In this document: positions 19,398-28,283 of the stretch, piece by piece
How the letters are laid out: every line of letters starts with the position of its first letter
Position numbering within the stretch: position 1 is the first letter of the stretch
Source: Kordia sp.
Lineage (GTDB): Bacteria; Bacteroidota; Bacteroidia; Flavobacteriales; Flavobacteriaceae
Reading direction: 5' to 3'
DNA: 64,000 nt
Assembly: GCF_022447245.1 (NCBI RefSeq)
Contig: NZ_JAKVBC010000001.1
Coordinates: forward strand, 124,001-188,000
Notes under the pieces: model-generated
What the model was told of the DNA's origin: nothing
What the model saw: only the letters and a program-made list of their open reading frames with translations
Databases searched by the model: none
Program-made: the position numbers and the translations under genes

Positions 19398-20246
19398 ATG
19401 ACTATATACTACACACAAAATACGCTAAAAACGTTTATTGAAACTCAAAAATCTGAAGGAAAAACCATTGGTTTTGTTCCCACAATGGGCGCACTACATA
19501 AAGGTCACTTATCGTTGGTAAGGAACGCTATGACTGATAATGATATTGTATTTGTAAGTGTTTTTGTGAATCCTACACAGTTTGACAATGCTACTGACTT
19601 GGAGAAATATCCTCGCACACTAGAAGCCGATGTAGCATTGCTAAAAACTTTAGGAAAAAATATTTTTGTGTACGCTCCAAGTGTGAAAGATATATACAAT
19701 TCTGATGTAAATGCTGAAAAATTCAGTTTTGACGGACTTGAATTTGAAATGGAAGGAAAATTTAGAACAGGACATTTTGATGGTGTCGGAACGATTGTAA
19801 AACGTCTTTTTGAAATTGTCACACCAAACAATGCTTATTTTGGAGAAAAGGATTTTCAACAGTTAATGATTATCAAAAAACTGGTTTCAAAATATAAATT
19901 ACCTGTACACATTGTTGGATGTAAAATTTTCAGAGAAGCTTCAGGACTAGCAATGAGTTCTCGTAATGATCGTTTGTCTGAAGAAGCAAGAAAAGAAAGT
20001 GCATTTATCTACAAAACACTTCTAGAAGCCAAGGAAAAGTTTGGCACAAAAAGTGCTAGACAAGTAAAAGAATGGGTTCAAAAAGAATTTAGCAAACATC
20101 CGTTATTAACCTTAGAATATGTTGAAATTGCTAACCTTAAAAACCTAAAAACGGTAAAAAGAAAATCAAAAAACGAAACGTATCGCATATTCATTGCTGC
20201 TTTTATTGAAAACATTCGATTAATAGACAACTTAGCATTGAATTAA
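19398..20246 (+). CDS. panC: pantothenate synthetase
   Basis: PanC joins pantoate and beta-alanine with ATP to give pantothenate, the precursor of coenzyme A. From the chosen ATG the protein has 282 residues; an in-frame ATG at 19347 adds a poor N-terminus lying over the promoter. Motifs: [17 protein letters not shown] (the HIGH-like ATP site), [54 protein letters not shown] and MSSRNDRLS. It heads a plus-strand run with panD directly behind. Confidence 0.97.
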   Translation: MTIYYTQNTLKTFIETQKSEGKTIGFVPTMGALHKGHLSLVRNAMTDNDIVFVSVFVNPTQFDNATDLEKYPRTLEADVALLKTLGKNIFVYAPSVKDIYNSDVNAEKFSFDGLEFEMEGKFRTGHFDGVGTIVKRLFEIVTPNNAYFGEKDFQQLMIIKKLVSKYKLPVHIVGCKIFREASGLAMSSRNDRLSEEARKESAFIYKTLLEAKEKFGTKSARQVKEWVQKEFSKHPLLTLEYVEIANLKNLKTVKRKSKNETYRIFIAAFIENIRLIDNLALN

Positions 20247-20275
20247 GAACTTTAAAATTATTAACTTTGTCCCCT

Positions 20276-20626
20276 ATGCAAGTAAACGTAGTAAAATCAA
20301 AGATACACAGAGTAAAAGTTACTGGAGCTGACCTAAATTATATTGGCAGCATTACCATTGACGAAGACCTAATGGATGCCGCAAATATCGTACAAGGAGA
20401 AAGAGTTCAAATTGTAAATAATAACAATGGAGAACGCCTTGAAACGTACGCTATTCCTGGACCAAGAGGTAGTGGCGAAATCACATTAAATGGTGCTGCA
20501 GCTAGAAGAGTAGCAAAAGATGACGTCCTTATTTTAATTACATATACCTGGATGGATATTGAAGAAGCGAAACAATTTAAACCTTCTTTAGTTTTTCCTA
20601 ACGAAGCTGATAACACACTTACATAG
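20276..20626 (+). CDS. panD: aspartate 1-decarboxylase (pyruvoyl enzyme)
   Basis: PanD turns aspartate into beta-alanine, the other substrate of PanC. The 116-residue proenzyme starts [20 protein letters not shown]; a TTG nine bases earlier is not needed. The self-cleavage site Gly24-Ser25 (NYIGSITID) is intact, so Ser25 becomes the pyruvoyl group. Later motifs [12 protein letters not shown] and [13 protein letters not shown] also match. It is 29 bases after panC. Confidence 0.97.
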   Translation: MQVNVVKSKIHRVKVTGADLNYIGSITIDEDLMDAANIVQGERVQIVNNNNGERLETYAIPGPRGSGEITLNGAAARRVAKDDVLILITYTWMDIEEAKQFKPSLVFPNEADNTLT

Positions 20627-21589
20627 TTGAAAATAAAGACCTCAAAAATACTAAAGATTCTACTCCCAATTCTTCTGGGAGTTTTTTTAGTTTGGTATTC
20701 TTTATCCAAAACACCTCTAGACGAACTTATTGAACATTTCAAAAAAGCAGATTATACTTGGGTAGCTTTAGGTGTAGTTTGTGGAATTTTAAGCCACTTA
20801 TCTAGAGCATATCGCTGGCAGTTTATGTTAGAACCCATGGGATACAAACCTAAATATCCCAACAGTGTCATGGCAGTTTTTGTAGCTTATTTAGCAAATT
20901 TAGGAATTCCTCGTTCCGGCGAAGCTTTGCGCGCATTGACTTTGACAAATTATGAAGATGTTCCTTTTGAAAAAGGATTTGGAACTATTGTAGCAGAACG
21001 AGTTGCAGATTTAATTGTCATGCTATTAGTAATCATTGCAACGCTTTTTATGCAGTTTGATTTTATTTGGAATCTACTCATGACAAAGCTAAATCCTACA
21101 AAGGTTATTCTTTTACTTTCAGCAATGATTACAGGCGCAATTGCTTTAATTATATTTATTAAAAGAGCAAAAAAAGGCATTGCACATAAAATCAAAAATT
21201 TTGTTATTGGAGTCTTTGAAGGCGCCACTAGCATTTTAAAAATGAAACGCAAATGGGCTTTTATTTTCCACACGCTGTTTATTTGGGCAATGTACATTTT
21301 AATGTTTTATGTAACAATGCTATCTGTAGCTGACTTGCAAGGAAAAGTTCCTGTAGGTGCCATTTTAATTGCATTTATAGCTGGTAGCTTTAGCATTGCT
21401 GTAACCAATGGTGGAACGGGCGCGTATCCATTAGCAATAGCAGCTGCATTCTCATTATTTTATATAGAGCGCGGACCTAGTGAAGGTTTTGGTTGGATCA
21501 TGTGGGCTTCGCAAACGTTAATGATTATTGTGATGGGCGGATTATCTTTTCTATACTTACCTATTTTTAATCGCAAAAAAAATCTTTAA
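20627..21589 (+). CDS. lysylphosphatidylglycerol synthase-type membrane protein (UPF0104 family)
   Basis: A 320-residue protein with about eight membrane segments, e.g. ILLPILLGVFLVWYSL, WVALGVVCGILSHLSRAYRW, a central VFVAYLANLGIPRSGEALRA and AFIAGSFSIAVTNGGTGAYP near the C-terminus. The HLSRAYRW, NLGIPRSGEALR and NGGTGAYPLAIA motifs mark the LPG_synthase_TM (UPF0104) family, membrane parts of flippases or transferases; there is no soluble aminoacyl transferase domain, so lysine transfer is unlikely. The start is a TTG directly abutting the panD stop, as no ATG fits. Confidence 0.85.
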   Translation: MKIKTSKILKILLPILLGVFLVWYSLSKTPLDELIEHFKKADYTWVALGVVCGILSHLSRAYRWQFMLEPMGYKPKYPNSVMAVFVAYLANLGIPRSGEALRALTLTNYEDVPFEKGFGTIVAERVADLIVMLLVIIATLFMQFDFIWNLLMTKLNPTKVILLLSAMITGAIALIIFIKRAKKGIAHKIKNFVIGVFEGATSILKMKRKWAFIFHTLFIWAMYILMFYVTMLSVADLQGKVPVGAILIAFIAGSFSIAVTNGGTGAYPLAIAAAFSLFYIERGPSEGFGWIMWASQTLMIIVMGGLSFLYLPIFNRKKNL

Positions 21590-21619
21590 CTTGCTAATCT
21601 AAATCAACCAATCTACCTC

Positions 21620-22771
21620 ATGAAAAAGTACCTCATGTTATTCGTTGCGTTTGTATGTTTCACAAATATCAATGCACAAACTTCTCTTGAAAAAATCAAG
21701 TCTAAAAAATTAAATGAAACTCGTGACATCCAATTGTATATCCCTGAAGGATATTCAGAAGACAAAGTCTATCCAATAATTGTGGTTTTGGATGCACACT
21801 ATCTTTTTGAAACCGTTGTTTCCAATGCTCGCTATTACAGCTATTGGGACGAAATGCCAGAATGTATTGTTGTTGGCGTGAATCAGCCTAAAACAGAAGA
21901 TCGTGCGCGTGACTGCATGTACGCAGACGCCAGCGGTTTACCTGAAGAAAAAGGCGCTAAGTTTTTTGAATTTATAGGAATGGAATTAATTCCTTTTATT
22001 GAAAAGAATTACAATACAGCCAATTTTAAAATGATTGTCGGACATGATTTAACAGCAAATTTTGCGAATTACTACCTCTTCAAAGAAGTTCCTTTGTTTG
22101 ACGCTTATATAAACTTAAGTCCATATTTTGCTCCAAAGATGGAAGGTCGTATCGCAACACGATTAGAAGAGTTTGAAACTAAAAAATTCTATTATTTAGC
22201 TACCGCAGATGAAGACACAAAAAAAGCAGCACAGCGAATCAGAGAACTAAATGAATCATTAAGCGGATTAAAAAACGAAAATGTTTTTTATTACTATGAT
22301 GATTTTACAGAAGCCAATCATAATTCGCTAGCGGTGCAAGCCATTCCTAGAGCAATGAGTAAAATATTTACCATTTATCGCCCAATTAGCGTTAAAGAAT
22401 TCAAAGAGACTATTGTAAACCTAAAAACATCTCCATACTTATATTTAACAGATAAATACAATACGATTAAAGAACTATTTGGTTTTGAAAAACGTGTTTC
22501 TGTAAATGATTTTATGGCAATTTATTCTGCAGTTCGCAAATCAAAAATTAATAATGAAGATTTAAAATTACTTGCTAAGCTAGGCAAAAAAGAATATCCT
22601 GACACTTGCTTGTTTCACTTTTTTATGGGTGAATATTACGAGAAAACTGGAAAACCTAAAAAAGCATTACGCATGTACCAAAATGGCTTTAGCATGAATG
22701 CAATAGATTTCATCACAAAAGATTTAATGCTCGACAAAGCTGATAAACTCAAACAAGACTTCGGTTGGTAA
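21620..22771 (+). CDS. secreted alpha/beta-hydrolase (esterase D/Fes-like) without the nucleophilic serine
   Basis: A 383-residue protein with a signal peptide (1-19, ending NINAQ). Residues 20-260 fit the esterase-like alpha/beta-hydrolase fold: RDIQLYIPEGYSEDKVYPII, VVLDAHYLFE and VGVNQPKTEDRARD. At the nucleophile elbow, where relatives have GHSxGG, it reads VGHDLTANF with Asp at about residue 143. A His remains in EANHNSLA. The C-terminal ~120 residues carry a helical, TPR-like tail (FHFFMGEYYEKTGKPKKALR). Ester hydrolysis by the usual serine mechanism looks impossible, so it may bind rather than cut. It lies between the UPF0104 gene and radA. Confidence 0.75.
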   Translation: MKKYLMLFVAFVCFTNINAQTSLEKIKSKKLNETRDIQLYIPEGYSEDKVYPIIVVLDAHYLFETVVSNARYYSYWDEMPECIVVGVNQPKTEDRARDCMYADASGLPEEKGAKFFEFIGMELIPFIEKNYNTANFKMIVGHDLTANFANYYLFKEVPLFDAYINLSPYFAPKMEGRIATRLEEFETKKFYYLATADEDTKKAAQRIRELNESLSGLKNENVFYYYDDFTEANHNSLAVQAIPRAMSKIFTIYRPISVKEFKETIVNLKTSPYLYLTDKYNTIKELFGFEKRVSVNDFMAIYSAVRKSKINNEDLKLLAKLGKKEYPDTCLFHFFMGEYYEKTGKPKKALRMYQNGFSMNAIDFITKDLMLDKADKLKQDFGW

Positions 22772-22779
22772 ATTAATAT

Positions 22780-24138
22780 ATGGCAAAAGTAAAAACTTCC
22801 TTTTTCTGTCAAAACTGTGGCACACAATTCTCTAAATGGCAAGGACAATGTTCTTCGTGCAAACAATGGAATACTATTGTAGAAGAAGTAATTCAAAAAG
22901 AAGTAAAAGCCAATTGGCAAAAACAAGAAAAAGGTAGTTCTCGAGTTGCAAAACCTACGTTAATTCATGAAATTAGTTCTGCAACCGAAAAACGTTTACC
23001 AACATCTGATAAAGAGTTGGACAGAGTGCTTGGTGGCGGAATTGTTCCAGGCTCTTTGATTTTACTTGGTGGCGAACCTGGTATTGGAAAGAGTACTTTA
23101 TTGCTTCAAATTTCATTAAAATTACCTTACAAAACCTTGTATGTTTCTGGTGAAGAAAGTCAGAAGCAAATTAAAATGCGCGCTGAGCGTATCAGTCAAA
23201 AAAATTCCAATTGTTTTGTGCTGACCGAAACAAAAACCCAAAATATATTTAAGCAAGTTGCCGAAGTTGAACCAGATATTGTTGTAATTGATTCCATTCA
23301 AACCTTACATTCAGACTATATAGAATCGTCTGCAGGAAGCATTTCACAAATTAGAGAATGTACAACAGAATTGATCAAATTTGCCAAAGAAAGCGGTATT
23401 CCTGTATTTTTAATTGGTCATATTACAAAAGACGGAAATATTGCTGGACCCAAGATTTTAGAGCATATGGTGGATACGGTTTTACAGTTTGAAGGCGATC
23501 GAAACCACGTGTATCGAATTTTACGTTCGCTGAAAAATCGTTTTGGTTCTACTTCTGAATTAGGAATTTACGAAATGCTATCCGATGGCTTACGCGAAGT
23601 ACACAATCCTTCCGAAATTTTGATTTCCAAAAACGCTGATGAACTTAGCGGAACAGCTATTGCAGCTACTTTAGAAGGCGCACGACCTCTAATGATCGAA
23701 ATTCAAGCTTTGGTGAGCACCGCGGTGTACGGAACACCTCAACGAAGTGCTACAGGTTATAATGCCAAACGTTTAAACATGTTATTGGCTGTACTGGAGA
23801 AACGTGCAGGTTTTAAACTAGCCGCAAAAGATGTCTTTTTAAACATTACAGGTGGGATTAGCATTGACGACACTGCGATTGATTTGGCAGTAACTGCCGC
23901 TATACTTTCAAGCAATGAAGATGAAGAAATTTCAAAGACCAATTGTTTTGCAGCGGAAATTGGACTCGCAGGCGAAATTCGTCCTGTAAACAGAATAGAT
24001 CAACGTATTTTAGAAGCCGAAAAGTTAGGCTTCACAACCTTTTTTGCTTCAAAGCACAACAAAATATCACTAAAAAACACTAAGATTAATATTGTTTTAA
24101 TCTCGAGAATTGAAGATGTAGTAGCGCATCTTTTTTAA
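22780..24138 (+). CDS. radA: DNA repair protein RadA (Sms)
   Basis: A 452-residue RadA helicase involved in recombination and branch migration. It has the N-terminal C4 zinc finger (CQNCGTQFSKWQGQCSSCKQW, in parts CQNCG and CSSC), Walker A GGEPGIGKSTLLLQ, the KNRFGSTSELGIYEM signature and a C-terminal Lon-like domain (SIDDTAIDLAVTAAILSSNED; catalytic Lon dyad not expected). Starts nine bases after the esterase-like gene and is the last gene before a strong terminator. Confidence 0.97.
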   Translation: MAKVKTSFFCQNCGTQFSKWQGQCSSCKQWNTIVEEVIQKEVKANWQKQEKGSSRVAKPTLIHEISSATEKRLPTSDKELDRVLGGGIVPGSLILLGGEPGIGKSTLLLQISLKLPYKTLYVSGEESQKQIKMRAERISQKNSNCFVLTETKTQNIFKQVAEVEPDIVVIDSIQTLHSDYIESSAGSISQIRECTTELIKFAKESGIPVFLIGHITKDGNIAGPKILEHMVDTVLQFEGDRNHVYRILRSLKNRFGSTSELGIYEMLSDGLREVHNPSEILISKNADELSGTAIAATLEGARPLMIEIQALVSTAVYGTPQRSATGYNAKRLNMLLAVLEKRAGFKLAAKDVFLNITGGISIDDTAIDLAVTAAILSSNEDEEISKTNCFAAEIGLAGEIRPVNRIDQRILEAEKLGFTTFFASKHNKISLKNTKINIVLISRIEDVVAHLF

Positions 24139-24203
24139 TCTGAACTACAATAAATAAATATATTTACTAGTTTACATAAAAGCAAGATTGCCTAAAAAAC
24201 CAG

Positions 24204-24238
24204 AAAAGGGAACGCAACGCAATGTCCGTTCCCTTTTT
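24204..24238 (+). terminator. terminator after radA
   Basis: AAAAGGGAACG, loop, CGTTCCCTTTTTT. It ends the panC-panD-UPF0104-esterase-radA run. Confidence 0.9.
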
Positions 24239-24344
24239 TATTGTCTGTTATATTCTTAAACGCAGATTGCCACAAGTTTTTTCAAAACTTTCGCAATAAC
24301 GTTTGAAAGAAATCTAAAATTCCAATAGTATGAGTAAGCCCAAA

Positions 24345-25379
24345 TTATGGTGCTGGATTTGGAATACTACTGTGAATTTCATTGATTCCATCAAGTACTT
24401 CTTGCGATAATTCCACATCAATACTTGCTATATTTTCTTTAAGCTGTTCCATATTGGTAGCTCCAATAATATTTCCAGTTACAAATGGTTGCTGATTGAT
24501 ATATGCCAATGCCATTTGCGGCAAACTTAAATTGTGTTTTTGCGCCAATTCAAAATATTTCTGTGTCGCTTCTGTAGCTTCTTTTCCACTGTAACGCGCA
24601 AATCGCGGAAACAATGTAAGACGAGAACCTTCTGGTGTTTTCCCGCCTAAATACTTTCCTGAAAGGACACCAAATCCTAATGGAGAATATGCTAATAAAC
24701 CAATACCTTCTCGCATAGAAACTTCTGCTAAACTGGTTTCAAAACTTCTACATAATAATGAATATGCATTTTGGATGGTTACCATTCTTGGCAATCCTTT
24801 TTTAGATTCTTCCAAATAACGCATCGCTCCCCAAGATGTTTCGTTTGAGATTCCTACTTGACGAATTTTCCCTTCTTTAATCAATCCGCCTAAGGTTTCT
24901 AAACTTTCATGAAAATTATATTCCCAAGGGTCGTTTGGATTGTGTGTGTAATCACGTACTCCAAAGAAATTTGCATTTCGTTCTGGCCAATGCAATTGAT
25001 ATAAATCTATATAATCTGTTTGCAAACGTTGCAAGCTTTTTTCCACTGCATCTTTGATGGCTTCTGGCTTGAAACCATTCGTTCTAATATGCGCAGTATA
25101 GTCTCCTGGACCTGCAATTTTTGATGCTAATACAACTTTATCTCTGTTTCCCGTTTTTTTGAACCATGTTCCTATGATGCGTTCTGTTTCTGCATAGGTC
25201 TCTGCCGTTGCTGGCACAGGATACAATTCGGCAGTATCAAAAAAGTTGACCCCTTGATCAAGTGCATAATCCATTTGCTCATGACCTTCGGCTTCAGTAT
25301 TTTGATTTCCCCAAGTCATGGTTCCGAGGCAAATTTTACTGACTTCTATGTCAGTATGTGGAATTTTTGAATATTTCAT
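24345..25379 (-). CDS. aldo/keto reductase (Tas-like)
   Basis: A 344-residue NADPH-dependent reductase of the aldo/keto family. MKYSKIPHTDIEVSKICLGT is the typical start, GVNFFDTAELYP carries the catalytic Asp and Tyr, VLASKI the Lys, and DYIDLYQLHWPERN the His. The C-terminal GNIIGATNMEQLKENI binds the cofactor phosphate. The TMTWGNQNTEAEGHEQMDYA stretch points to the Tas subgroup. The substrate is not known. It is transcribed alone, facing radA. Confidence 0.92.
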   Translation of the reverse strand: MKYSKIPHTDIEVSKICLGTMTWGNQNTEAEGHEQMDYALDQGVNFFDTAELYPVPATAETYAETERIIGTWFKKTGNRDKVVLASKIAGPGDYTAHIRTNGFKPEAIKDAVEKSLQRLQTDYIDLYQLHWPERNANFFGVRDYTHNPNDPWEYNFHESLETLGGLIKEGKIRQVGISNETSWGAMRYLEESKKGLPRMVTIQNAYSLLCRSFETSLAEVSMREGIGLLAYSPLGFGVLSGKYLGGKTPEGSRLTLFPRFARYSGKEATEATQKYFELAQKHNLSLPQMALAYINQQPFVTGNIIGATNMEQLKENIASIDVELSQEVLDGINEIHSSIPNPAP

Positions 25380-25492
25380 ATTCTATTTTCTTTTTCGGTT
25401 TTTTATTTTTTTTTCTAATGTTTGACTCCGCATTAAGGATGGAGCATTTCGACTACGTTCAATACAAGCTTTTGTTGGAGCTCTTTGTGAGA

Positions 25493-25535
25493 TGCTGAAT
25501 CATACTGAACCAAGTTCAGCACAAGAGTTCAGCAT
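25493..25535. repeat. intergenic palindromic repeat with GTTCAGCA units
   Basis: TGCTGAA at 25493-25499 pairs with TTCAGCA at 25515-25521, enclosing CTGAAC and GTTCAG, and a second GTTCAGCATGACG follows. Sequence of this kind is, as I recall, scattered between genes in many Flavobacteriaceae. It looks like a small interspersed repeat, not a gene. Confidence 0.5.
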
Positions 25536-25596
25536 GACGAACACAAGCGACCAACGAGAGCCTGACCTCTGATTTGTAAGAGGAAATACCAAAACT

Positions 25597-26358
25597 TTAC
25601 ACGTCAATTTCAACTAAAATTGGACAATGATCAGAATGTTTAGCTTCAGGTAAAATGGTAGCTCTGGTAATATTATCTTTTAATGGTTCGCTCACCATAT
25701 TATAATCGATACGCCAACCTTTGTTATTGGCACGCGCATTCGCTCGATAGCTCCACCAACTGTAATGATGTGGTTCTTTGTTTAGGTGACGAAAAGAATC
25801 AATAAATCCGCTATCGATAAAACTTCCTATCCAAGCACGTTCTTCAGGTAAGAATCCTGAAACACCTTTCATTTTCGGATTATGAATATCTATTTCTTCA
25901 TGACAAATGTTATAATCACCACACACGACTAAGTTTGGAATTTCTTTTCGGAGGTTCGTCAAATATTCTTTAATTTCGTCCATGTATTGAAACTTAAAAC
26001 TCAAACGTGCATCATTAGTTCCAGAAGGCAAGTACATACTCATGATAGAGATATTATCATAATCGACACGCAAATTACGACCTTCAAAATCCATGGTTTC
26101 AATACCTGTTCCGTATTCTATATGATTTGGCTCTTCTTTACACAGAACAGCCACACCACTGTAGCCTTTTTTTTGTGCACTGAACCAATAATGATATTTG
26201 TAACCTAAAACCTCAAAAGCTTCTAAATCGAGTTGTTCTTTTTGTGCTTTAGTTTCTTGGATACAAAGCACATCTGGATTTGCTTGTTGCAACCATTTTA
26301 AAAAACCTTTCTTTACGGCAGCACGAATTCCGTTTACGTTATAAGATATTATTTTCAC
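25597..26358 (-). CDS. xth: exodeoxyribonuclease III
   Basis: A 253-residue AP endonuclease / 3'-5' exonuclease of base excision repair. KIISYNVNGIRAAVKKGFL, DVLCIQETKAQ (metal-binding Glu), VCGDYNICH, and the C-terminal RIDYNMVS and AKHSDHCPILVEI (catalytic Asp-His) are all present. Single gene with no obvious operon partners. Confidence 0.96.
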   Translation of the reverse strand: MKIISYNVNGIRAAVKKGFLKWLQQANPDVLCIQETKAQKEQLDLEAFEVLGYKYHYWFSAQKKGYSGVAVLCKEEPNHIEYGTGIETMDFEGRNLRVDYDNISIMSMYLPSGTNDARLSFKFQYMDEIKEYLTNLRKEIPNLVVCGDYNICHEEIDIHNPKMKGVSGFLPEERAWIGSFIDSGFIDSFRHLNKEPHHYSWWSYRANARANNKGWRIDYNMVSEPLKDNITRATILPEAKHSDHCPILVEIDV

Positions 26359-26397
26359 GCTTCTATTTTTTTAATTTCTGTGGAATGAATAAAATTG

Positions 26398-26424
26398 AAA
26401 AGCGCATATTAGGGTAGCGCTTTT
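26398..26424 (-). terminator. terminator of the OlsF-like gene
   Basis: AAAAGCGC, 11-base loop, GCGCTTTT. On the minus strand it overlaps the stop codon of the OlsF-like gene by two bases and ends in TTTT. Confidence 0.65.
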
Positions 26425-28228
26425 ACTCTTCCTCGTTATCGTTTAGTCTACGTTCTAGTTCTGCTTGAAATTCTTCCATTACAGGTTTTACAGTACATTC
26501 CGGAAGGTCAGCAATACGTATATACATTAAACCATCAACAGCATTATTGAACAACGGATCTACATTGAATGCAATTACTTTTGCATTTTGTTTTACGTAT
26601 TTTTTGATCAATACGGGCATACGTAAGCTTCCTGGTTCTATTTCGTCAATGATTTTATCAAACTTATTTAAATCTGCTGCAGTTTCATCAAAAATAAAGT
26701 CTTTGTCAGCATCTTTAAGTTTTACTTTAAATTCTTTTTTCGGATGAATATATTGTGCGATATACGGATCGTAATAGTGCGATTTCATAAACTCAATCAT
26801 CAATGATTTTGAGAAGTTTGAAAACTGATTACTAATACTCACACCACCAATAAGATATTTATGTTCAGGGTGACGCAAGGTTGTGTGTACAATCCCTTTC
26901 CACAATAAGAATAATGGCATTGGTTTTTGCTGATATTCTTTAATGATAAAAGCTCTTCCCATTTCAATGGACTGACTCATCATTTTGTGTAATTCTGGCT
27001 CAAAGCGGAATAAATCTTGCAAATAGAAACCATTGATTCCATAACTCGCATAAATCTGACTTCCAAGCCCCATTCGATATGCTCCTGCTATTTTTTTGGC
27101 ATCACTATCCCACAAGAACATGTGATGATAATAATGATCAAACTTATCTAAATCAATTGCCTTATTGGTTCCTTCACCAATTTCACGGAAGGTAATTTCG
27201 CGAAGTCTTCCCATTTCACGTAATACATTCGGGATTTCTGAAGCTTCTGCCAAAAACACTTGATAGTTTTTACTCGTAAGTAAATGATGTTTTTTAGACA
27301 AGCTTTCAACTTCTTGCTGAATTACTTCAGCCGAAACAGGCGTAATGATTTGCTTTGGCGGCTTCGGAATTTTTAATGATGTTGGCACTTTACTCAACAG
27401 GTTTTGCTTTTCATACGTATTCGATAACATGTATGTCTTTTTACGTAGAAACTCTGTAAAGTCTGCTAAATTTTCATATTCATTTTGTGCTTTTACAGAA
27501 ATAGGCTTTCCAATGCGCACTTTAATGACTCTATTTTTTTGCGTTAATAATTCTGATGGTAATTTTGCTGTTCTTAAAGTGTCACTAATTCTAGCTAATC
27601 TATAAAAGAAACGACTGTTTTTTGCATGAAAATAGATTGGCACTACAGGAACCTTTGCTTTTTGCACCAATTTCATGGCAGCTTCTTCCCAAGGCTTATC
27701 TACAATTAGTTTACCATCTTTATAAGTTGAAACTTCTCCTGCTGGGAAAATCCCTAATGGTTTTCCTTCACGCAAATGCATGATAGATTGTTTGAAACCG
27801 GCAATACTTGACTTTGCTCCTTTGTGGTCTTCAAAAGGATTTACAGGCATTACATACGGCTTTAACGGCTCTACTCGATGCAGCAAAAAGTTCGCTATAA
27901 TATTATAATCAGGTCGCTGTTCTATCATTAATTTTAGCAGCAATATTCCATCAATTCCACCAAGAGGATGATTGGAAATTGTAACATACGCACCATTTTT
28001 TGGAAGACGCTTTAAATCTTCTTCTGGAATTTCAAATTTAATCTGATACTCTTCCAATAATGCATTCAAAAATTCTAAATCATCGAGGTGTTTGTATTTG
28101 TCATAAATTTTATTGACATCCGAGATACGCAACACGTTCATCAAAACCCAACTTACGAAGGTTCCGACGAAGCCATATTTATCTAATTTGACAGCTTTTG
28201 CAACTTCTTTTGCAGTTACCAATCCCAT
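26423..28228 (-). CDS. bifunctional acyltransferase, OlsF-like (amino-acid lipid synthesis)
   Basis: A 601-residue fusion. The N-terminal half (about 1-280) is a PlsC-type acyltransferase with TISNHPLGGIDGILLLK and LGIFPAGEVSTYKDG. The C-terminal half (about 310-560) is a GNAT-fold N-acyltransferase (REITFREIGEGTNKAIDLD, DKFDHYYHHMFLWD, ISNQFSNFSKSLMIEFMKSH). This pairing is that of OlsF, which N- and O-acylates ornithine to ornithine lipids; in Bacteroidota close relatives make glycine lipids. Which amino acid is used cannot be told. Membrane-associated, acyl-ACP-using. It lies 55 bases below the aspartate kinase gene in the same direction. Confidence 0.8.
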   Translation of the reverse strand: MGLVTAKEVAKAVKLDKYGFVGTFVSWVLMNVLRISDVNKIYDKYKHLDDLEFLNALLEEYQIKFEIPEEDLKRLPKNGAYVTISNHPLGGIDGILLLKLMIEQRPDYNIIANFLLHRVEPLKPYVMPVNPFEDHKGAKSSIAGFKQSIMHLREGKPLGIFPAGEVSTYKDGKLIVDKPWEEAAMKLVQKAKVPVVPIYFHAKNSRFFYRLARISDTLRTAKLPSELLTQKNRVIKVRIGKPISVKAQNEYENLADFTEFLRKKTYMLSNTYEKQNLLSKVPTSLKIPKPPKQIITPVSAEVIQQEVESLSKKHHLLTSKNYQVFLAEASEIPNVLREMGRLREITFREIGEGTNKAIDLDKFDHYYHHMFLWDSDAKKIAGAYRMGLGSQIYASYGINGFYLQDLFRFEPELHKMMSQSIEMGRAFIIKEYQQKPMPLFLLWKGIVHTTLRHPEHKYLIGGVSISNQFSNFSKSLMIEFMKSHYYDPYIAQYIHPKKEFKVKLKDADKDFIFDETAADLNKFDKIIDEIEPGSLRMPVLIKKYVKQNAKVIAFNVDPLFNNAVDGLMYIRIADLPECTVKPVMEEFQAELERRLNDNEEE

Positions 28229-28283
28229 ATACTTACTTTAACGCGAATTACAAATATAGGAAAACAACCTTAATAAAGGTCAT

